Origin: Saccharina japonica
Taxonomy: Eukaryota > Sar > Phaeophyceae > Laminariales > Laminariaceae
Assembly (NCBI GenBank): GCA_008828725.1
Contig: MEHQ01000248.1
Location: forward strand, 1 to 64,000
DNA: 64,000 nt
Reading direction: 5' to 3'
Part shown: positions 56,062 through 64,000 of the stretch, piece by piece
How positions within the stretch are numbered: the stretch's first letter is position 1
Layout: every line of letters starts with the position of its first letter
Position numbers and translations under genes: made by a program
Notes under the pieces: model-generated
Database searches by the model: none
Seen by the model: only the letters and a program-made list of their open reading frames with translations
What the model was told of the DNA's origin: nothing

Positions 56062-57300
56062 ACTTTTGTGCGGTAAAAGGGTAAAAATAGGCGTTGCCTT
56101 GTAATTACTTAGTTTCAGTATATAATCGACTTTGGGCGTTAAATATGACTTAATACGATCATACGCAGTCAGATCTTCGAATATTTGCGTGAAACTTTGT
56201 ACAAACATGCCTTAGACCACCTGGAATCGGCTCGTCCAGACAAAAAACAAATGGGGGGAAAACATGTTTTCCTACTGAAACGCCTGACTATTGTTGACCA
56301 CTTTGAAGGCCTGCGATTGGTCGGGGCACATTTTCGGCGGTAGCGCCAGTTCTAGGTCCTTGAACACAAAACTGGCTACGTCCCCCTCTTCCACTGTTCA
56401 TGGCGGCCAGTATGATACCAAATAGGTGACATTGGAGTTGATATGGCATGCAGCATTCATGACTAACGAAATTTGCCGTGATATGCCTGAACCAGCTCGT
56501 ATGGAATTTGGTTCACAAACTACCTTTGATAGTCAACATTTCTGTTCGGCTGGTTTTTGTTGAGAATTAAAACATACGGCCACTGACAGCGTCGCAGCCA
56601 AGCTTTATCGTACTGAGGTTGTTTCTCCTGTATACACACATACATACAGTGACACACGGTTTCCAAGTTATGTACGTGGTATCTTGCGGTTTTAATTTTC
56701 GTCCTTCCACCAAACCTGACACAGTCCAACGACCTAATTTGGCCAATTGACTTACTGAAGCTGTAGAAGGCTTGCAGGTCTCGACCACAGTGTGTGTCAA
56801 CCATTACCCTCGATATGGTATACGTTAGGAAGTGAGAAGGCATGCATGGAATCGAATGACTTCTATCGGGGTTTTCTGAGTGACGAAAATAGGATGGTGT
56901 TTACGCTAAGAGTATGATACTTACTGTATGTTAGGGGGGTCAACTATCGAAAGAGCTAAGGATCGCGCGCAAGATTATCACCAGGATACAACGCAATTGG
57001 TTTTTAAATCAAGTCGGACAGTTGACAACAGAGGGGCGTACATTATAGGAGTACATAGAGCTGGGCACTGGCACAGCATGCACTGGCAGTAGTAGTCTAC
57101 TACTTGACGTGGCCTGTATGTTCGCGGGAAGCTATGTGTTACATACGTACGCCTAGTGAACACGCCATAATATAGTACGGAAACCCGCTAAATGTGTTTT
57201 GAGAGGAGAGAGGAGAGATGAGAGACAGCAGTACACTGCTGCAATACTGATTTGTTTTGACGACAGTTACTTTAGTACAGTACTGTAGTTCGGTATCATT
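56062..57300. other. No gene recognised
   Basis: Unique sequence; a minus-strand open stretch (56520-56843) has no recognisable motif. Confidence 0.3.
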
Positions 57301-57309
57301 CTCGTATCA

Positions 57310-57695
57310 ATCAACTATATCATATATATATATATTTCTCCATCTCATCTATTATCTTCACCCGTCATTTATTTCTCCTTCCTACTGTAGTCGTAACTCA
57401 GATCTGGGGTCAAAAAGTAGGCTCCTCTCTCACCTCCTCCACTACGGTTCGAGCCTTGCAATTTTATCCAAAGAGAACTTCAGCCCTTTCTTCCGTCGTC
57501 GACTCGCGTCGAATTGTGAATTATGCCTACCCACGCTACAACGCGTTCCCAGCAGTCGTTTACGTCTATATTTATGTTTTACATATTATAAACTCCAAAG
57601 TCTAACCGACGTAATATTCGAACCCCGTGAACCAATTCATAGAATAATTTGAGGGTACCACCAGACCATCGGGGCGACCGACTAATATGCACAAT
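57310..57695 (+). repeat. Repeat family R2, copy 1
   Basis: This aligns with the minus strand of 61155-61530. Shared blocks include ATCTATTATCTTCACCC-like sequence, CGTAACTCAGAT, AAAGTAGGCTCCTCT, TCAGCCCT, TCGTCGACTC, TCGAATTGTG and CATCGGGGCGACCGA. The two copies face each other about 3.5 kb apart. Confidence 0.8.
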
Positions 57696-57699
57696 GACA

Positions 57700-59215
57700 A
57701 ATAACTTGGTATTCCACCATCATCCTCGTATCAAATATATATCACAATAACGGGGTATTCCTAGGGGTGATCAGTGAGCACTGACTGACTCAGCCAGTAG
57801 TGGAACTTATGAAAATGCAAGTACAGCAGTGGTATTCCCTTTATATAGCATGCCTTGTAAGGCGAGTACGGCTATAAGGCGACCTGAAACAGTGAGGCAC
57901 GATTAGGGTCTTATACAAGACGAGTCGCCAAATATGGATACTGTACCAATATTGGGCGACTCGCCCTAGATAGATACTACGGCCTATATAAGGCCGTCGA
58001 TCACCATATATATTCAGACGACTCTGACACAGAAATAAAATCTAAGGCATCCTCAGGCGCTGTTTCGTTTCAGCAGTGACCCTCCCCTCGCCACTCAAGC
58101 AGTCCATGTTTTTCGCAACTGCTGCTACTACAGCTCTCCGTGTTATATATGGTTCTTCAATTGTGTCGGTGATCTTCAGCCAGCTGCAAAGGTACGCTGA
58201 AGCCAGCAGCGACGACGAGATGCCATGTGCTCCCCGTTAAACTCCATCTCTCCTTCAAGGCAAAACCCACTACCTCACATAATCATACACCCCCCCTCCC
58301 CCTTCCCTCCGTTCATCCTTCTCCCTCCCCGGTCCGCCTGTGCTGCACCCATGAACTGTTTGTTCATAATCAAGTACGGAAATCGATAAACTTGGTGTGG
58401 CCCGCGTGTGTGTCACCAGTGGTATGAGAAGGAATATAGCATTGCAGTGCAGTAGTAGTCTTTCTTCTCTCCATTAGTACGTAATGCGCTTAGGTCACTC
58501 CGGCGAGTGTCTCTGTACTATTCTGCGTATGCAACTCCCTAGAAATTGGGCTTGGGCGAAAACACTACTAGTGCAACGTACCATTAATAGCTGTAGTAAC
58601 GAACTAGACTATGGTTGTGCATATCGCAAAACCAAAGATCAGATAACCTTATCACTGTAAATTTAATGGGAGGTGGCTACCTGGCCTAGTGATTCTTGCG
58701 CTGTGGCAAAGCACCGCCCCTTTTCCGTAGCACCGGGTTACTACGAATTAAATAAAACTATTATAAATACGTCAGCTGTGAGTTCAACCGACTGAATACT
58801 ATTGACAAAGCTGGCTTTCATGAGGACATACATGTGCCTAACAGAGAACGGCCGGGCAAGTCAATTTTGAAGGTGCACCGCGTAGTATCAAAAACAGGGC
58901 TGGGAACTGGCTGACTCAGTCAGTAGCGATGCATACTGTCGTCGAAATCAAACAGTATACTGGATTGCACCAGTATACTGTCTCTCCTTTCTCCTCTTTC
59001 CTTGGAGCCGAAACTCATTTGGTGGGTTTCCATACTCTCATATGGCGTGTTCTTGGACGTACATGAGAAACATACTACTACTGGCGAATATACTGGCCGG
59101 TTCAATCAGTAGATTACAACTGCCAGTACATACTGTGCCAGCGCCCAACCCTGATAAAACACGTATTTGCACATCATGTTCGGAGATATTTAAGGGGCCC
59201 CTTGGGCCAAAACAT
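57700..59215. other. No gene recognised
   Basis: Lies between the inverted R2 copies. It includes GCCTTGTAAGGCGAGTACGG/CGACTCGTCTTG-like short inverted motifs near 57850-57960, but no gene or transposase frame. Confidence 0.3.
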
Positions 59216-59220
59216 TTTAT

Positions 59221-59329
59221 TATTACGGAGGACCACAGTAAATAGGACCTGCGGCACACACTAAAACCTATATAATTATCTATTTTTACTAACAAAAATT
59301 GGTCCTATTTACTATGGTCCTCCGTATTA
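59221..59329. mobile_element. Short MITE with perfect-looking termini
   Basis: A 24-bp inverted repeat starts CGGAGGACCACAGTAAATAG (59226) and returns as the complement at 59301-59324, with a single mismatch in the arm. The element (99 bp) is flanked on both sides by the direct repeat TATTA (59221-59225 and 59325-59329), a plausible target-site duplication. The interior of about 50 bp is AT-rich and non-coding. It looks like a non-autonomous DNA transposon. Confidence 0.85.
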
Positions 59330-59469
59330 GAGCAAATAAAAAACAAATAAATCCATTTATTTATTCGTTTTCAGTTGTCATACTATTTCTACTATAATTT
59401 CTACGTTTTCATGACTGCCTACGGAAAACGCCGTTTCTCAGGGTTTCAGTGCTCAGACTGCCAACCGAT

Positions 59470-60010
59470 GAGTAGTTTTAGAGAGGCTAGGTCATGGTCA
59501 ACATTTTTGGTGTCTCAGGGGGCGTATCGATCAGACGCATTTTTCGTCACAAAAAGTGCCTCTTACTCAAACACGACTCGCCATACGCTTGGTACCCAAA
59601 GACCATTTTGAAAAGTGGCAGTTTCTCCGGCTGCTGATACTGTTTTCACTCAGGTTTTCGACGTCGACGCTGGGCACTGGTAGGTGAACCTACGCGGGCC
59701 TTTAGTTCGACCGTCCGAAACGTTCTACGTAGCCACAGCAGACAGAGTGTAGATACCAATCAGGACCTCCGAGACGGTCAAAAGTCTTGCTGCGGAGCAC
59801 TTTCGTTTCGTGATGCAAACACCGCAATGCCTACGCAGATCCAAGAGCCCCAACACCTCCTAGAGACTATAACGAAAAAGCTATATCGTTTTCGGTCGGA
59901 GGTCTGACCCTTAAAACTGTAGCTATGCCGTGTTCCGTAAGGAATACGTACTTATATGGTGTTATTAAACCATAAATAGTATTGCTGCTGCTGTAAAAAA
60001 AAACGAAAAT
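59470..60010 (+). repeat. Dispersed repeat family R1, copy 2 (plus)
   Basis: Counterpart of 18960-19610. It shares AAAAGTGGCAGTTTCTCCGG, GAGCACTTTCGTTTCGTGAT, CCAAGAGCCCCAACACCTCC and GTAGCTATGCCGTGTTCCG, then ATAAATAGTATTGCTG. The frame open in copy 1 contains stops here. Confidence 0.75.
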
Positions 60011-61150
60011 TATGTTTTTGAACACTCAAGTACTCTTTCTGTTATGACCGAAGGGGCACTGATGTTTATCTCGTACTGTTGTCTATGTGTATGTGTATCG
60101 AATGTCCGGCGTTCTTCATGACGCGCAACAAGATATTTTGAACTCAGGTCAAGTACAATGCTTAAACAAATTATAATATTATGTTGAAATAGCGGACTTT
60201 ATTGCAGAGGGTCCACAGCTACCCTCCATCACAGATTGTTCCGGTGTCACGCTATCAAGCTGGACGTCAAGCTTGCGAGAAAAAAACATGGCATGGGAGC
60301 ACGATACAACACACGTTATCTCGCAGCTCCGAACCTTAAAGTTGGGACTCCATAATAAAGTGCTGTGCTTGCTACATGGCTGAATAGTACATTATCAAGG
60401 CGAAGCGCCCTTTATCGGTACGGTAACTACCGGTATACTAGAAGAGTGGACATTCTCACGGTTTTCTCGTCGGTGCCCGACACCGGGCCAAGAGACGAGG
60501 CCAAACTTACGTGACTTGCAACCAAAAAAAAAACTTGAAAACAAACCATGAATGCCGAGTTTCCATAAATCACATGAGAGCTATGAGTTTGCATCATGAA
60601 CCATCCGATTTTCCTATTAATAATTGAGTATATTGTATCATGCATATGTACAAGTAAGTGTATGCATCAAACATGTCCTAAACAGCTGATGTGATGCTCT
60701 TCTGACGTGTTGGAGTTGTCGTATGTCGAAACATATATTGGTAGCATACTAAGGTATACAAAACGTGCACTTACGACATCATCATCCATCTGTGTAATAT
60801 ATTTTCACATTTTTTTTACTCTTTGAAAAACAAAGTTGATTTTAGTACAAACACCAATGTATTGAAATAAGTGTGGACTATTGTATCTCGAAATTAGTGT
60901 GAATATTTTGACTTGATTTTAGTGCAGTTAAACCGCGCGCAGGAAAGCCCCCCGAATACGCTGATCGGCAAGGCATTGGGAAACAAACAGGAATCAAGTG
61001 ATCGCGAAGAAAGACCTATTAATATTATTAATAATAGTAACCAGTAGGTATATACTGTAGTCGGAAGGATCAATATATCAAAATCGGGTTCGTTCAACCC
61101 CCCCCCGCTCTATAAATTTTCTGTGAAGCCGCCGGTTTCGGCGGCCTCTA
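60011..61150. other. No gene recognised
   Basis: AT-rich sequence with no coding, RNA or repeat feature that I can support, apart from a possible outer part of repeat R1 (ACCGAAGGGGCACTG at 60046). Confidence 0.3.
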
Positions 61151-61154
61151 AAAC

Positions 61155-61530
61155 TAAATCGGTCGCCCCGATGATCTAGTGGTACCTTCGAACGGTTCCA
61201 AGAGTCGATTTACGGAGTTTAAACCCCACGTGGGTCGGACGTTTGAGTTTATTTGCGTGAAATAAAAAATAAATGGAATCAACTGCTGAGATCGCCTAAT
61301 ATTAGTAGCGTGTGTAAGCACAATTCGATGAGAGTCGACGAGGGAAGAGAGGGCTGAATGACGTCTTCTCGCGATGAAAATACGAAGCATGAACCGTCGT
61401 GGGGGGGGAGGAAGAGGAGCCTACTTTGTGATCCCGAATCTGAGTTACGATTGGGGAAGGAGAGATAAAGGAAGGGCGAAGATAATAAATGGGATGGGAA
61501 ATATAATAGAATAAATAATATATAGTAACT
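61155..61530 (-). repeat. Repeat family R2, copy 2 (inverted)
   Basis: Minus-strand partner of 57310-57695. The inner end TCGGTCGCCCCGATGATCTA (61160) mirrors the inner end of copy 1. Outside the shared ~380 bp the flanks differ, so the pair may be two insertions of one dispersed repeat rather than the termini of a single transposon. Confidence 0.8.
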
Positions 61531-61559
61531 GAGTGCACCGGCAATGTTTTCTTCACAAC

Positions 61560-63840
61560 ACGGTTTTATACCTTGAAATCCCATCACCCCGTGCGCTGTG
61601 GTTGTGGCTCGGCATGCACACATTAACAGCACGTTTTTCATCAGAACATGCCGTTTTGATCGATGATTTGGAGGCGTTTCACGTTACCGTCCGGTGTTAA
61701 CCGTGTTTCTGAAAACCGGTTAAAACCGGCTGAAAAACAAAAAGGTTAATTCCGGTTTTTGTTTTGATCATAACACCACGTTATCCGGTTTTCGTTCTTC
61801 TATTTTTGTCTCCCTGTACCCCCACAACTCTCCTCTAGTCGTCGTCCTCTTCCCAACGTCATGAGCAAGCGCCACCAACTTTGTTTGCAGATTATCCATT
61901 CCATAGATACAGTAGTACTGTTGCCATGCATGCGGCAGCACAGCAGGCACTTTTCGTCAGTGAGTACCAGGACATTAATTACGTGTTGTGCTGTTGCGCT
62001 GGCGCAACATTTATTTGGTCAAAATAACATTTTTGCCCAACAGTCGCCGCGAGGCCGGTTGCGCGTATAACACGCGTATTTGAAGGCCAAGTATTTTTTG
62101 GCGCAAGCGGAAATGTTTTTGTGTGCGTTTATTTCTCGCCGGAGTCGGGAATTGTTTTTGGGTTATTTTGGGTATTTTAATTACCGGTAATTGAACATCT
62201 CTTTTAGGCCCCTTGTCATATTGGCCATAGTGGAAAACAAAAAACAGGCAGATTGTTCGCTATTCGCCGTACGCTCTTATTTTTTGGAGGCATAATTTTC
62301 TATTCGCCGTGTAGCCGATATCAAATTAAAAGGATTTCTACTCAGTCTTGAGGCGTTTGTTCCCGCATAGATCCCAAACCTTGCGTCGCCAGTTGCGCTG
62401 CACGCAAAAGACGGCGGACCACAGCAAGTAAAGACCTGGTGAGTGCACGTATATAGAGGGCACCCCTGCTACTACTGTTCTAGTCGTGGTGATTGTAATT
62501 ACTTGATTCTAATACACCATTGTCTATAACATTTTGAAGATCGCGATGTCGATCCCGATCTATATTCGATACCTACCTGTAGATACAACATCGGGTGAAA
62601 CATACGGTGCGTAGACTACCCAATGTCGATCTCAGTAACATCGCCAAAAATCGCAATTTCGAAGAGGAAAACCCATCTCGATCGACAGCGTCCTGGATGG
62701 TGTAACAAGGCGACAAACACGTAAAACAACTCACTATGGGCCCCGGGATGATGTCACTACTATATACAACCCGTACCGCGCACCTCTCTCTGTAGCTGCT
62801 TCAAACGCGGCCCTGTTGTGTCTTTCGTTTCGTTTCAGTTTCATTGTTTGTTTACTTTCGGTCTTATCCCTGTGATAAGGAAAAACAGTACTACCTGGCT
62901 TGGTGGATGGAGTGCTCCGTACTTTTTCTCGGTTATTTCTGGTGGTCTTTCTTTTGTTTTTATTTGCTGGGTGTATTGTGTATTGCCTGTCGCAGCTTTT
63001 CCGGGGGGGCACGACAAGGGTGCTACAGTCCCTCGCATTTTTTTTATTTTATTGTATATATTTATTTCGCCGTGGTCGCCTTTCTTTGTTTTCCTGTCCT
63101 TCCGTATTTTCCTAGGGTTTTCCTTCGATTGCCTAGTTACGTACGTACTCATTAAGTTTTTGATATTTCTTCCTCTATTTCCTTCACGTTCGTGTGTGGC
63201 ACGAACACGAAACAAAACTGAGTAGGAAGCGCCACGCATCCGTTGTATGGGGGGCGCCCAAGGGAATGGAGTCGGGGGGGGGGCTTCGTAGGGAAACCGA
63301 GGCGGACGAACGCAGGAAGGAGAGGGCAGACAAGGTAGCAAGGTACCAGACGGACTAGCTGGTAGAACCTGTCTGTAATACGGGCACCAACCTGCCTCGG
63401 TTGCCTGGAAGGTGCTTTTGGTGTGCTCCGGTTGATCGTCCGTTCCTGTCGTTCTTAGTCTTGCTCCGGTTACTTACGTTGTTTTTCATTTCGTTTCATT
63501 TCCTTTAATTTGTATTGTCTGTCGGGATTCCTCTGGGAGAAGCATAACACTTCCCTTATCTTTATTTTGTCATGTTCGATTGTTGGTTTGCTTATAAGTA
63601 AGTTTATTTTATTTTTATGTTATCCCTTTCGCTTTTTCTCTTTTTTTTTTCTCTTCCATGCACCAGGATTGCTAGCTGGGTAGGTCTTGTCTGTCGTATA
63701 TGGCATTGCATCGTCTGCTTTGCTTACTGCACTGCAGTGTAGTATCTCTGTCTCAGTTTACTGACCACATAATGTATACCTTTCTAGTATGAAGAGAATC
63801 GGCACGGACACTGGGTGTGCTGGATGTCGACGGTAGAAAT
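61560..63840. other. No gene recognised
   Basis: Includes an ACCGGTT-rich stretch (61690-61790) and T-rich DNA (62820-63180). The T-rich frames read as hydrophobic residues but follow the composition. No gene is supported. Confidence 0.35.
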
Positions 63841-63841
63841 G

Positions 63842-64000
63842 AAGGTTTAAGGGGCCCCTTCGGTCAGGATGAAACACGAGAACTTGAGAGTTGAAAAATA
63901 TATATTTTTGGTTTTTTTTACAGCAGCATTACTATTTCTGGTACAATAACACAATATCATCAGTACTCCATACGCGAAACGGCATAGCTCCAGTTCTAAT
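63842..64000 (-). repeat. Dispersed repeat family R1, copy 3 (cut by window end)
   Basis: This aligns with 18965-19125: GCCCCTTCGGTCAGGA, TTTTTTACAGCAGCATTACT, TACAATAACACAATATCATC and AACGGCATAGCTCCAGTTCT. Orientation is the same as copy 1, and it continues beyond the window. Confidence 0.75.

Noticed and set aside
62734..63341. Overlapping hydrophobic plus-strand and Lys/Arg-rich minus-strand frames
   Set aside because: Explained by T-rich composition; no motif or exon borders.

Overview
The window looks like nuclear DNA of a eukaryote with many introns and many repeats, most probably a stramenopile and perhaps a brown alga. This is inferred from four things: small exons bounded by GTGAGT/GTAAG-type donors and pyrimidine-CAG acceptors, a Gag with a zinc knuckle followed by a second Cys/His motif (CSLHKTTSHNDADC), a decayed algal-type tyrosine recombinase, and abundant CAG/CTG tracts. 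Nothing prokaryotic (operons, ribosome binding sites, CRISPR) is visible. Most long open frames are not genes. All homology statements come from reading the sequence; no search was run.

Layout. 0-4 kb: an LTR retrotransposon on the minus strand with two ~602 bp LTRs and a gag but no pol. 4-11 kb: tandem duplications and otherwise featureless DNA. 11.7-15.7 kb: a strongly C-rich tract with a ~2 kb minisatellite. 15.7-23 kb: trinucleotide tracts, a diverged repeat pair, one copy of a dispersed repeat, and a poly-Gln/coiled-coil pseudogene. 23.8-27.4 kb: remains of a mobile element with a tyrosine-recombinase pseudogene and a second decayed, intron-bearing gene upstream. 27.1-35.2 kb: a recent duplication (copies A and C, with partial copy B between them) carrying a hairpin minisatellite and a small predicted secreted-protein gene in three copies. 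35-39 kb: almost empty.

39.4-51.9 kb, minus strand: a gene of at least 13 exons that I assembled from splice signals. Every junction keeps the reading frame, giving about 496 residues plus a missing N-terminus. It has two membrane segments around a glycosylatable, Cys-containing ectodomain. The layout resembles ASC/DEG-ENaC-type channels, which is a suggestion only. Its first visible intron holds a second, heavily decayed copy of the 0-4 kb LTR element (47.6-51.1 kb) in the same orientation, starting only 42 bp from the next exon.

52-64 kb: a tandem duplication, one or two plus-strand exons of another gene near 54.5 kb, two palindromic MITE-like elements (55.8 and 59.2 kb), an inverted pair of ~380 bp repeats (57.3 and 61.2 kb), and two more copies of the dispersed repeat (59.5 kb and the right window edge).
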